A stretch of DNA of 64,000 nt from the NCBI GenBank assembly GCA_002786025.1, contig NHNW01000002.1:992001-1056000 (forward strand), read 5' to 3'. Position 1 is the stretch's first letter. The number at the start of each line of letters is the position of its first letter. The translations under genes were made by a program, and so were the position numbers. Of this stretch, positions 39,972 through 50,488 are shown in pieces. Under the pieces are notes generated by a model, which worked only from the letters and a program-made list of their open reading frames with translations, had not been told where the DNA came from and made no database searches. The DNA is from Zasmidium citrigriseum. Its lineage: Eukaryota > Ascomycota > Dothideomycetes > Mycosphaerellales > Mycosphaerellaceae.

Positions 39972-40995
39972 ATGTCCCTTCCCAACATGTCATCGGAACC
40001 TGTGACAAACGACATTGTCGTGCCAATTCAAGACGTTGTCAAGGTCAAGACCGAAAGCGTTGACCAGCAGAACGACGTAGTCACATCAACGCCGCCAAGC
40101 TCGCCTCCGCCCACACTGAAGATGCCTGACAACAGCATGGGACCTCCCAAAGAGGCTGCATCGGCGTCAAGGAAGCGGTCGGTCGACGAGATGCATGGCG
40201 ACGCAGGCTCCAAGAAGGCAAATGCCGACATTGCTCCACCTGCCCCTCAAGGCCAGGATGATAACACAGATGACACCCCAACTATCAAGACGTCAGACTC
40301 GCAGCAATCACAGAACGCTCGCTCAACACGGTCTTCAAACGTGACTGTCAAAGCCGAATCGCAGTCTCAGAAAGTTCCGCCCTCCGGTCAAGGCTCCCAG
40401 AAGAAGTCTGCAAAGGGTACCAAGCCTGCTCCCCAACCGGCAGAACAGACTGCCAGTGATGAGGAAGATGATGACGAGGACGGGGACGACGACGAAGACG
40501 GGGAATCCGAGGGCTCAGATTCCACGGATCAAAGCGAGCCGCACCAGAAGATTCAAGACTTCGACTGGGAGAATCTTGAGCAGCGCTACCACGACCGCAT
40601 GAGGGAGTTTGGTGAGAGGGAACAAGCGATCCTCGACGATTTCGCCATGCTTGTGGGAGTAGGTGTCTTGTGACCATTCATGATGTGTCCTGTCACTAAC
40701 CCTTGCACAGTACTTCAACGTATGGGCAGAAGCAGGAAGTGGAAAGGAAGTCGATCGCAGCTTCAAGCGGTGAGCCCTCACAATCCACCTTCTCGAAAGC
40801 ACTCCGCTGATTTTACCCTACCAGATTGAAGACACAAACGACCTTCGTTAGGAACGAAGAGAGCCAGCTCGAGAGCAAGCGGCAGCACTGTAAGCACCAA
40901 ACCATTACCCACGCACATCATCAAAAGCTAACCTCTCCCTAGACATCAAAGTCGTCGAGGCCTTCCAAAGTGCGCTACAACTCCTCAACGCATGA
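39972..40995 (+). CDS. conserved fungal protein with acidic linker and helical C-terminus
   Basis: Exons 39972-40658, 40711-40769, 40825-40889 and 40943-40995 give 287 residues. The first 150 residues are disordered (Pro, Ser, Gln, Lys rich; SRKRSVDEMHG may be a nuclear signal). Next comes an acidic tract (DEEDDDEDGDDDEDGESEG, about 157-175). A conserved C-terminal helix pair follows: FDWENLEQRYHDRMREFGE, YFNVWAEAGSGKEVDRSFK, then FVRNEESQLESKRQHYIKVV and LQLLNA. The three last exons are 53-65 nt each, so an ORF-only view would truncate the protein just before the conserved end. No assigned function. The acidic tract plus basic patch suggests a nuclear or chromatin role; inference. Confidence 0.82.
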
Positions 40996-41703
40996 ATTCG
41001 GGTTGGTAGTAACATTTCACACAGTCGTCGCCGATATGCTGAATGACCCTAAGATTGTCCAAGGTCACGGAATCGTCACGCGAGTGTTCCCACCTACGAA
41101 GACGAATCTCCAGCCACGGCCGAAGCGACGCACACCCTCACAGCCTCTCATCAGTTACGACAACTATACGACGCAAGATTTGGACGACATCGATACGAAC
41201 GACCATGGTTGCTGGGACTTTCCGGCGAGCCGTTGCGTCATTTTGTGAAGGCGGACACCCTCTACTGCGCACTTTGCTTCGATGTTTGGAAGCACTGCAT
41301 TTGATACCCCTTGCTAGATACCCACTGTCCGTTGGCAGAAGCTACTGCACGTTCTACATCATTCATCTCTTAGGTCTCAAGGTCTCATGCTCGCGTTTTG
41401 TCCAGCTAGTGAGATAGCACTAATCACTCTCTTTAATTCTACATACTGCTTTAGAGCCAAAGCCAGATATCCTCCGCCCAGGCCCTGGTGCCTATAATGC
41501 TGATCTACCCTTCACAAAGACTCCTCCGTCCTGGCCGAGATGCCCTTGATGCAATACCCCATCCATTCCGAGAAACCCATTCACAAGGTCTTCAGTCCTC
41601 AAGACTGACGACACCTTTGGTTCCAACTACACTCCACACGCCGCGCTCAAGCTCGTCTTTCGTCTCTCATCCCTCATATCACGTACCTCCTTTCTGTCTT
41701 TCT
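40996..41703. other. convergent 3' region
   Basis: About 700 bases between convergent stops, with no supported gene. An ORF from 41488 runs into the antisense of MTR10 and is a shadow. Confidence 0.45.
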
Positions 41704-44700
41704 TCAACCCGAAAACCTGAACTTGGTAGCCTCCAATCGTCCCAAACCTTCTCTCGGCGCCACATTCCTCCGCCGGTAGCTGTTGGTGAAGTCCTGCAGC
41801 AAGCTCCTAACCTTCCTCACCTCGCCGCTGTCGATCCGCTGCTGGATGTTCCTCAACAACCGCTCTTGCTCTTGAGGTGCGATGCTTCCTTGTGGAAGCA
41901 TCTGCACCGTCTTAGCCACCCACTGTGCAACCTCCCGGGGCATGAGCTGGAACATCGCGAGAAGCACGCCAGATGCATCCGGGAAGCAGTCTTGCGGGAA
42001 GGTGTACATCATGCCTGTCATACAGCGCTGGACGAGGTTCTCGCCTTCATCTGCGACGAGTTTCTTGACGGTGTTCTGGACTTGTGGTGGGTTTGATCGG
42101 AGCTGGTAGGTGCCATCGTTGGGGTCAAAGCCAGATGGTGGGGCGTCTTCGCCTCCATAGCCCAGGAAGTCGCGGAGAAAGTGCAGTGTTGCAATCAATG
42201 GCTCCTCTTTCAGAAGGGTCAGTGACGTCGAAGCGGCAGACAGGATCGAAGGCATGAGCGAGGAAGCGACGATCTTGTTCGGGTGGTAGAGCAGGACGTC
42301 GGTCGAAAGCCGGAAGAAGTCCTCGATAACGTCTGGCAGGTCTTCCGGCGGAAGGTCGTTGAGCGCTCGTAGGAATGCAGTAGCCTGTGACTCGTAGAAG
42401 ACGTAGATCTGGTCAGTAGTCTCGCGCGAAACGTAATCAGACACATCTGAGAATTCTCGCACGATGCTGTCAGTAGCCCACAAGAAGCAGCCCTGACGGC
42501 TGGTTGTGAAACCTGCCGCAAGCTTCTCCGCGAGCTGTGGCAGTAGCGGCGCAGTGTGAATGCGGTATGAGAGGACAATGTATCTCCAGCATCTGCACAC
42601 CCGCTCAACGATGGGAACGAAGTCGTTAAAGGCCTCGCAGATGGTCGCCAGTGTTCCGAAGATCTCGATGCAGTACTTGACTGCAGGGTGCTCCTTCGAT
42701 GGCTCAACGTACGGCGTCACCCACTGGACGAAGATGGTGAGGAGGTTAAGGTGGTCGGCGATGGCCAGTTTCTGCTCCTTCTCGGTCGCGGCGTTGGCCA
42801 TGGTCATCAGCCGCTTCACAATGGGGTCGCAGCAGAGTTTCATCGATTCGTAGAGAGTCTCCAGTGGTTGCTTGGCCAAGACAGAAGCAACTCCCTCAGT
42901 CGTCTCTTCTTGGCTGGTCGACGGTAGAGCCTCCAAGTTCGCCTCGTAGAATTGCTGGATCTGTGGCATGTATCCCTTCAGCAGGTCGGCGCAGTCGTTG
43001 CAGAAGAATTTGAAACTCAACGCAGCTGCCCGCACCACTTCTTTCGACGGGTGTTGAAAGGCGGCCATGATGAAGTTGAGCTGATCTTGCAGCGTGTCCG
43101 GGTGTTGAGCAGTCCACTCGGTGTAACGACCCAGTGCCATGACAGCTTGGAAGCGCACCTTCTCCTGCTCAGGTATTTGGACAATGAGTGGAATCAGCCG
43201 CGGTAGCATGATGTTCTCATCAGGCGGCACTTGACGGCCCATCGCGCGCATACTAAACAGCGGAGCCTCGAGTTCTTGCCAGTTGGGTACGTTGCCTGCG
43301 CTTGCTTGAGGGCCATACTGGCTCACCCACTTCTCGATCAGCACGTAACTCTTTTGAAGGCACTCGGTCACGCCGATGACTTCGCAGCAGTCCTTGAGCA
43401 CATCGCCAAGTTGGTGCCGGAACTCGCGGAATCGGTCTTCAGCTTCTCGATCTCCATCGAAGAGATCCGTGTCGTTTCCGTCCTCTGGCTTGGGGTACTG
43501 GAGATGGCGAATCATGATGTCGACCAAGCTTGAGTAGACATCCACGTATTGTATCCGTGCCTCCATGTAGCGCTCAAGTGTGATGTACTGCTTCAGTCCG
43601 TACCAGAAGTTGAACGTTTGATGCAGGGCCTCTCGCTCATTGTCCCGCGCGCAGCATTCCAGTACAGATTCGACCAGAGGGCGGAAATCCACCGGTTGCC
43701 GTGCGATCAGAATTACCCAAGCCTCGCCAGCCTCAGCAAAGACCCGAGTGATACCCTTCAAAGTCTCCCAGTCTTCTTCATTCGCGCAAGCCTGTATCCG
43801 CGGCTTGAGCTGAGCAAGTCGCGGGAACAAGACTTTGATGGTCTCCATGTTCTCGTCCACTTCCCTCGTCTCCTTGAACACTGCACACAATGTCTCCACC
43901 GCAGCATCGAATGAGGTATCTGACTGAACGGCATTCATCGCGACATCCATCAGAGGCGAGTTGACAATTTCGTTCAAAGGCACTTCTCGGATCCAAGAAG
44001 TGATGCACTCCATGAGCTGTGGGTTCTTCTGTGCCTCGGGAGAAGATTGAGCGTACTGGATCAGCAGGCGCAAGACATGTTGTCCGTTTTGTTCCAACAA
44101 CTCCACCTGCCGATTTTGCAGCTCATCTTCCGCCAGATTGATCTTCCGACCCTCCGTCACCTCTTCTGGTAGCACATGCAAGAATTCCAAGACGCACGAT
44201 ATGCCTGCCTGGTCACTACCCAGCGCCGTAACAATCGTTTGCAAAACGTCCTTCCAGTCCAGCATGAGAATGGCCAGGTTTGCGAGGCAGACGCATAGTT
44301 GCGTGCGTATGGGCTTGGGGCCTTTGGCATAGGATGCGACGACAGAGAGCAGGGTGTCTCTCAGCTGTGGAATCGATTCTCGAGGCAGTTGGTGAAAGTC
44401 GTAGACGATCTAAATGAGTTAGTCCAGCCTTCAAAGCCGCAGCCCGTCAAGCTTACCATACCTTTCCCTTCAACGTCGTTGCCGCAAACAACTTTGCCTC
44501 GTCTGTGGCGTCTTGCGACTGCAGAATCGCAAATGTGGAGGACCAGGCCTCGGATGATTTCTGGAACTGTTCCAGGTAGGTGTGCGCCTGGCTCTTCTGT
44601 GACCGGTCCACGTTGCTAGACATGGTCGCCAGTGCAGATAGTACGGGCGCAAAGGCCTGCTGGGCGCCGTTCATGGTGGCTGCGGTAGCCATGTTGGGTT

Positions 44701-44749
44701 CGAGGTTGCCGTTGGTGTTGTTCGCAGATGATTCAGACGTCACGCTCAA
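41704..44749 (-). CDS. mtr10: importin-beta family nuclear import receptor MTR10 (transportin-SR type)
   Basis: Exons 44749-44462 and 44409-41704, with a 52-nt intron, give 997 residues. The N-terminus QKSQAHTYLEQFQKSSEAWS and FAATTLKGKIVYDFHQLP (spanning the splice) are signatures of the MTR10/transportin-3 group. HEAT-like helical repeats fill the rest, for example QTHPDTL-like and AAALSFKFFCNDCADLL segments. A typical C-terminal end (LQDFTNSYRRRNVAPREGLGRLEATKFRF) closes the protein. Length matches the family. It imports shuttling mRNA-binding SR-type proteins into the nucleus. An alternative start at the internal Met of NMATAATMN is possible. It shares a promoter with the SmE gene. Confidence 0.93.
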
Positions 44750-45212
44750 GGATCCGAGGAGGAAGTGAGCATTGCTGGACTGTCCAGATCAAAAAGTCGA
44801 GCAGTCGCAGTGAGTGATTTGTATTGAATAGTGTGTTTGCTGGGGGCTGTGGGTGTTGGTTTGGAGATGGGAGCGGCAAAGCAAATGTTTCCAGGTTGCC
44901 CGCATGTGAAGCCGCAGCGACGACTCCGCAGATGGTCAGTGCGCGCCCGCTAAAATTCCACGAGAGCGCGACCTCTTGACTTCGAATCGCGCACCCTGCG
45001 ACAATTCACGACAATCACCGCCAGTCACGAACCCTTCATCGACATCGCCTGCTCTTCTGCCCACTGAGGCTGCGACGCGAAACACGAAAACGCCCCCCGA
45101 AACGCACGCGACTCGCAAAATCAGCGAGAACGAGCACTCGTCTGCAGCAACGAGGTCGGAGCGTGCGGTGGTAGCAGTCTAGAGTGAAAGGAAGAGAAAC
45201 ACATCAGCAAAC
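44750..45212. promoter_or_regulatory. bidirectional promoter (MTR10 / SmE)
   Basis: About 460 bases between divergent ATGs. No ORF with family features. No discrete sites assigned. Confidence 0.45.
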
Positions 45213-45561
45213 ATGTCGGGCCGCCCTGGACAACAGCGCAAAGTGCTGCTTCCTCCTATCAACTTCATCTTCAAGCTCCTCCAGCAGCGCAGCACCGTGC
45301 AGATCTGGCTGTTCGAGCAGTTGGGTATTCGCATTGAGGGCAAGATCAGAGGCTTCGATGAATTCATGAACCTGGTTATCGACGATGCTGTGGAGGTCAA
45401 GCAGCCGGGCAAGGGAGAGACTGAGGCGGATGTGAAGAATGCGCGGAGGGAGTTGGGTGAGTGAAGGCGGCAGACATGAGGAGAGGGCAGGATACTAATT
45501 CGTGACAGGTCAAATCCTGCTCAAGGGAGACAACGTCTGCCTCATCCAATCGCTTGAATGA
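45213..45561 (+). CDS. smE: small nuclear ribonucleoprotein E (SmE)
   Basis: Exons 45213-45456 and 45509-45561 are joined across a 52-nt intron with a TACTAAT branch site, giving 98 residues, close to the normal SmE length. PPINFIFKLLQQRSTVQIWL leads into the Sm1 motif (IRIEGKIRGFDEFMNLVIDD). An insert, KGETEADVKNARRELG, ends at the splice. The Sm2 motif follows as GQILLKGDNVCLIQS. SmE is one of seven proteins of the ring around spliceosomal U snRNAs. The insert between Sm1 and Sm2 is somewhat longer and more charged than in animals, as is common in filamentous fungi. Confidence 0.96.
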
Positions 45562-45755
45562 GCCACCATGACTTGAAGGACTATAAGACGACCGACGACC
45601 ATACGTCACTACACAGCGAGAGCGAGCACTGCACGACCGGCCTAGCAGTGGGCATACTTCCCACGAGATGAGATGAGAAGACAGGTGGAGGACATGAACG
45701 AGGAAGCTACAGAAGTGAGTAGCCCAACCACTCCAAGGTAGCTGAAATGCAATGC

Positions 45756-46553
45756 TCATTGGGTATCTTTCAAAGTCAGCAAGCTCCCATCGCCCACGGC
45801 AATGGCGTCCACTTTCCAGTCCCATTCCTGCATGACCAGCTGGCCTGAGGCAATGATTTGCTCCGCGAGGCAGAGTCCAACTGCAATACACGTCAGCATG
45901 GTCATGATGTCCGAGGCGAGCACGCTGTGACGGACCAAGAAAAGGCTTCCGACGCTTCTCGCCTTCGCAGAAGCGCGAGAGATAATGATCATAGAAGCCA
46001 GCTCCATGACCCATCCTGTTCATCTCACGATCGAATGCAACGGCGGGCACCACGATCAGGTCGAGGCCCGCCACNNNNNNNNNCCCGCCACTTCGGACTC
46101 TGCATTCACGGCTCCATCACTGTCAAGCGAAAGCCCAGTACCGCCCATTGCATTCCCTCTCGCCTCTCGTCCATCTCGAGGTAGCTTTGGGATTCCCCAC
46201 GAATCTCGTTCCAGGCCTTCATACTCCTCGAGCGACTTCAGTTGAAGCATATCCATGACTTTCTTCTTCGGCTTCGCGTCTCCCACTGCATAGATGTAGG
46301 GCACGAAGACAGACTTGCGATCTCCCAGCGCGTCCCGTACTAACTTTCCAGTCTGTGCTTCAGCCTTTGGCATGGAGAGATAGATCCCGACTCGTTTGGC
46401 TTGTCGGTACTGAGGTAAATTGAGAATAACGTCCTGCGCTTTCTCAGACTGTATATCGATCTCATCAGCACTGAGAAGCGATAATTTGTCCTTTATCTGT
46501 TTGCGCTGAGTCTTTTTCGCTTCCCGGGCGTCTGCTGTCGTATCCGTTGCCAT
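45756..46553 (-). CDS. 5-formyltetrahydrofolate cyclo-ligase (interrupted by assembly gap)
   Basis: Exon 1 runs from the ATG at 46553 down to 45936, exon 2 from 45880 to 45756, with a 55-nt intron. Landmarks are REAKKTQRKQIKDKL and YLSMPKAEAQTGKLV in the N-half, then GMGxGYYD-like NRMGHGAGFYDHYLSRF, and after the intron VGLCLAEQIIASGQLVMQEW. The enzyme uses ATP to convert 5-formyl- to 5,10-methenyl-tetrahydrofolate. Nine N at 46075-46083 break the frame as written: exon 1 counts 618 nt, which does not fit the phase-1 splice. The eight bases CCCGCCAC stand on both sides of the Ns. If one copy and the Ns are removed (17 nt), the frame is continuous (ESEVAGLDLIVVPAV) and the total is 241 residues. 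Confidence 0.9.
46067..46091. other. assembly gap with duplicated flanks
   Basis: Nine N (46075-46083) are flanked by identical 8-mers CCCGCCAC at 46067-46074 and 46084-46091. This looks like two contig ends that overlap but were scaffolded with a token gap, rather than missing sequence. Confidence 0.85.
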
Positions 46554-46921
46554 ATTTCGAAGATAGCCAAATGATAGGCTGCCAAACCGGAAGTATTGCG
46601 AGAGGGACTTCAGGTGTGAGCAGCCACGTAAAATCATCCTTTGAGGTTCGAATAATCCATTTCTTTCATGAAGCCATGCCGATGCTGTAGCTCATGTCGT
46701 GTGATATCGGTGTTGGAGAGTGGCAGAAAGCTGCACGTCTCGGGATGCGGGCCGTGCAGCTGCAGGAGAGGCCGCGACTCCTCCTTCTCGTACCTGCAGC
46801 AAGATAATTCGAGATCGAGACAACAACATCCACTCCCACGCCCAGATTTCCGCCGCTCCTTCGTAATACGCTCATTTCCACCGAATTGCACACAAATCAT
46901 ACCAGACTGTCCTCGACCGCG
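46554..46921. promoter_or_regulatory. bidirectional promoter (cyclo-ligase / ROT1)
   Basis: 368 bases between divergent ATGs. The cyclo-ligase frame stays open to 46637 but without conserved content. It could encode a mitochondrial-type leader if used. Confidence 0.4.
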
Positions 46922-47792
46922 ATGCTGCTCTACTACTCCCTGGCGACCTTCCTCTCCGTCGCCTCCCTCTCCAACGCGCAAACCTGGCCCACCAACCTCG
47001 TAGGCACTTGGGTCAGCAAATCGAACAAGACCATAACAGGGCCCGTACGTCTCAGCAATCCCTCACACTAATACACCACCTTTTAACCATATACCAGGGT
47101 TTCTACGACCCCCTCAACGACAAATTCATCGAGCCCGACCGAACCGGAATTTCCTACTCCTTCACCAGCGATGGCCACTTCGAAGAAGCCTACTACCGCG
47201 CGATCGCCAACCCACAGAACCCCTCGTGCCCCTCAGGGATCATGCAATTCCAGCACGGCGGCTGGGTCATGAATGCGAATGGCAGCTTGAGTTTGACCCC
47301 GATTGCGGTGGATGGACGGCAACTGCTCAGCAAGCCGTGTGATTACGATAAGGGGATCTATACGCGGTATAACCAGAGTGAGCTGTTCAAGGTAAGATCG
47401 CGAAGTCACAAGATTGGGAGTTGGGAAGGTGCTAAATGTGAACGCAGCAATACGAAGTCCTCACGGATCCCTACCACAACATCCCCCGCTTGAACCTCTA
47501 CCAATTCGACGGCTCGCCTATGCAGCCTCTATACCTCGTCTACTCGCCACCCCAAATGCTCCCCACTACGACCCTGAACCCCACCACGGCCACCGCATCA
47601 GCGACCGGCAAGTCGAAGAGAGGGCTTGATAACGAGGTGCCGATCAACTGGAAGCTCAACTTCGAGCAGAAGCAGACGGGCGAGATGGTGCACATGATCA
47701 ACGCAGATCGCCTCTGGTGGATTGGCTTGGGCTTCACTGGCATTGGCGGCCTGCTGTACTTTGGTCCTAGGAGGCTGGGTCTGCGGCTGTAA
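46922..47792 (+). CDS. rot1: ER chaperone/assembly protein ROT1
   Basis: Exons 46922-47044, 47098-47391 and 47448-47792 give 253 residues. A signal peptide (about 1-20) precedes [33 protein letters not shown] across the first splice, then [24 protein letters not shown] and [15 protein letters not shown], all diagnostic of ROT1. A single C-terminal membrane segment ([19 protein letters not shown]) ends in a short basic tail, giving a type I ER membrane protein. ROT1 is essential in yeast, acts as a chaperone, and is required for beta-1,6-glucan synthesis and N- and O-glycan maturation. Length and topology match the family. Confidence 0.95.
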
Positions 47793-48265
47793 AGATGCGT
47801 TGATTGTGTGAAATATGAGTCTGCGGAAAGGAGTTGGTTCTGGAAATGGGCGGCTGGACTGCAGGAACTTGTGCATACATATGGAGTTCTGGAAAAGGCG
47901 TTTGACTAGAGAGGCATGTGTGAACGCTTGGAAGTGCGTTTCTGTGAACGATGATACCGAATATGTAGCTCGCTACGTAATATGACACACCTTACATCTT
48001 ACGATTTTCCATCGGACGCTCCGATTTTTTGGATCAGAGCACGTTAAAGATAGAGAGGAGAGCAACGATTAGCACTTTCTGTGTCGATGAACCAGACAAG
48101 AAAAAGGAAAGTCAGAACTCCAAAGCTTTTGGTCTATTCATTCAGTCTCATGGTAGTCGTAGTCGTAGTCGTGATCCAGTCCAGTCTGCCTATCATACAC
48201 ATCTCTCCTTCCGTCTCAAGTCAGGTCGAGTACTCGTGAGTGGCCCCTAAAGCCAGGGCCTTCAC
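47793..48265. other. convergent 3' region
   Basis: About 470 bases. A short TAGTCG microsatellite (about three units) occurs at about 48154-48172. No gene. Confidence 0.45.
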
Positions 48266-50488
48266 TTACTTGCCCCTCAAATGCGGCGGTCCTCCCTTCC
48301 GCCTCGAGCCACCACTAGCACTAGCCTTCAACCGACCATCCTGAAAGCTCTCGTTCAACTCCTTCGCAGCCTTCAGATCGCCCTTGCCTTCCCACGCAGT
48401 GCCAGCAGCAGGCGACTTCTTCTCCCAGGGCTTGACACCGCCGATGTGGTCTTTGGTCTTCTTCACGAAAGGAGCCTTATTTGGCTGTCCGTCGTCGAAC
48501 TTGGGCTTGGTGAACGTGGTACGCTTCTGGGAATCGGACTCAGCTTGGGACTTGTCGACGGAACTCCATTGCTCGCGTTGGAGTTTCTTGGGGTTCGGTC
48601 GGGGTGAGTGGACGGGGTGGTGGATGACTTCTTCTTCGTCGAGGGTGGGGAGGTTGGAGAGGTCGTCGTCGTTGGGGAGGGTTGAGAGGTTGTCGTTGGG
48701 GACGGTCTTGCCGCCGACATCCGGGGCCTCCTTTGGAGCTGGTGGAGGCATTGGCGTGGAGATTTTGACCGCCTTCTTGCCGTTCCGGTTCTGCAGCTTT
48801 GGGTTCTTCTTCATCTTGACGAGCATCTCGTAGAAGCCAGCGTCGTAGTCCACGCATTCCATATATTCCCACCAGAGACGAAGACCAGGTTCGATATCAG
48901 AGTCGGGGTTCTTGAAGGACTTGTAGATTGCTTCAGAGGTGAGAAGGCTTGCATGTAGACGGGCTTCTTTCTGCCAGTCTTTGAGCTCGTTCGCGTATTC
49001 GTTGAGGCCCTTGGCGACTCGCCGCTCGGTGCCGCCGGAGCTGTTCTCGCCAGTGGCAAAGGTCGCTGGGGTGTTCAGGGCGGAGTCGGTTGGGAGAGGA
49101 CCGGTGTAGGGTGGAAGAGGCCAGAAGTGCCTCATGATGGCCTGCGTAACCCACTCCGGACGACCAGTCTGGCTGAGGCTGACTGACCACTGACGGAGAG
49201 TCTTGTCGGGGATGTGGTCGTTGATGCAGTCGTAGCAGACCTTATCAGAGTATCGAGTCTGGCTGTAGTTACCAAGGTACCGATACTCGGTGGTACCTGG
49301 CTCGATGATGAAAACCGGGCAGCCCATGTAGTTGTCGGGATCCGGGGCATGCTCAGATGGAGTCTCGTTGAAGAAGGCGCTAAGTTTCGCGCCGTGTTGG
49401 CCGGGAGCTTTAGGAATGAATGGCTCCTTGTCTGAGTCGAGCATCCAGTAGGCCTTACTCGGGAGAATCGACTCGCCGGACTCGAAGTAGAAGCCCGAGG
49501 ACCACAAGGCTCCGCCGAGGTTGTTGCGGAGGAATTCGAAGCTGAAAGTCTCCTTATGGTTTGGAATCTCGAACGTGATGGGCTTCATCTGGCGAACTGC
49601 GAATGGCATCCATGGAGTAGAATCTGTGGCCGTATCTTTGTTTGGCTGTGGCACATCGACCGCGGAATCCGCCTTGCTCCTGTCGCTTGTCGGTGCAGCA
49701 TGGTGTGCATGGTGTGGAGACTTGATTGGAATTGCACGAGAGCGTGCTTCCGTGCGACTGGGACGTGGAGCAGTGACGTGAGTCGGTGTGCCCTGACTCG
49801 CAATGTCGGTTTGATTCTTGAGGGAGCTGGCATGTGACTTCTCAACATGCTCGACCAACTCTTGGACCGAACCATACCCCGTCTCGCAGCAAGCGTAAGC
49901 TGCAGGCTTCGGAGCCTGCTCATCGGTCGGGTTGCCACGAGATGGAGAGTCCTCCAGCAGCTTCATCTGAGGAGCGCCATACTCGCCGCCTCTTATAGCC
50001 GCGACTTGCTTGCGGAGTTCAAGGGCTTCTTCTTCTCGCTCACAAGCCTCTCGACTGTATGCCTCCGCTAGATCATGCAAGTTGAAGTCGTCCAGCATAT
50101 CCTGGGTCGGCGAGTAGTCTCTGGGCTGTGTGATGTACCGCGACTCTGGAGAGCTCTGACTTGACTGACGGATCTCAAGATCCCTGATCTTCCTCTCGAG
50201 TATGCCGAGATCGTTCTGGAATGTGGCACGAAGATCCTCGATGTCCTCCTCGTTCTTGCCGGTGCGACGCTGCAGACGGACCACGTCGCCGATGTGCGAG
50301 ACGTTCATGCCCACAATGTACTCCTGCATGGCCTTCATGCCGGAGGTACGTGGCGTCTGATATCGCTGCATCTCAGATCCCTTCGGCTGGAAGCTTGGTT
50401 GGGCAGGGTTGAGAGCAGGCGTCATGCTTGTGGCGGTTCCTTGGCTCGGCGGAGCCCAGTAGGATGAGTTGATACCTTGGTAAGTCAT
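48266..50488 (-). CDS. DUF6697-like fungal protein, 740 aa
   Basis: A single open frame from the ATG at 50488. The N-terminus has FQPKGSEMQRYQTPRTSGMK, then a coiled region (KNEEDIEDLRATFQNDLGILERKI, about 75-110) and a possible zinc-binding stretch (YACCETGYGSVQELVEHVEKSH). The conserved block, about 290-480, contains WMPFAVRQMKPITFEIPNH, FSFEFLRNNLGGALWSSGFY, FIPKAPGQHGAKLSAFFNE and YMGCPVFIIEPGTTEYRYLG. I associate this block with a fungal domain of unknown function (DUF6697 is my best recollection). The last 200 residues are disordered and basic and end RRKGGPPHLRGK. An RGG-like end suggests nucleic-acid or ribonucleoprotein contact; inference only. Confidence 0.82.
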   Translation of the reverse strand: MTYQGINSSYWAPPSQGTATSMTPALNPAQPSFQPKGSEMQRYQTPRTSGMKAMQEYIVGMNVSHIGDVVRLQRRTGKNEEDIEDLRATFQNDLGILERKIRDLEIRQSSQSSPESRYITQPRDYSPTQDMLDDFNLHDLAEAYSREACEREEEALELRKQVAAIRGGEYGAPQMKLLEDSPSRGNPTDEQAPKPAAYACCETGYGSVQELVEHVEKSHASSLKNQTDIASQGTPTHVTAPRPSRTEARSRAIPIKSPHHAHHAAPTSDRSKADSAVDVPQPNKDTATDSTPWMPFAVRQMKPITFEIPNHKETFSFEFLRNNLGGALWSSGFYFESGESILPSKAYWMLDSDKEPFIPKAPGQHGAKLSAFFNETPSEHAPDPDNYMGCPVFIIEPGTTEYRYLGNYSQTRYSDKVCYDCINDHIPDKTLRQWSVSLSQTGRPEWVTQAIMRHFWPLPPYTGPLPTDSALNTPATFATGENSSGGTERRVAKGLNEYANELKDWQKEARLHASLLTSEAIYKSFKNPDSDIEPGLRLWWEYMECVDYDAGFYEMLVKMKKNPKLQNRNGKKAVKISTPMPPPAPKEAPDVGGKTVPNDNLSTLPNDDDLSNLPTLDEEEVIHHPVHSPRPNPKKLQREQWSSVDKSQAESDSQKRTTFTKPKFDDGQPNKAPFVKKTKDHIGGVKPWEKKSPAAGTAWEGKGDLKAAKELNESFQDGRLKASASGGSRRKGGPPHLRGK

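Noticed and set aside
41488..42096. 202-codon + strand ORF
   Set aside because: It runs antisense through the well-supported MTR10 gene.
45397..46074. Long minus-strand frame continuing past the cyclo-ligase
   Set aside because: It reads through the intron (45881-45935) and antisense into the SmE gene; the spliced frame matches the enzyme instead.
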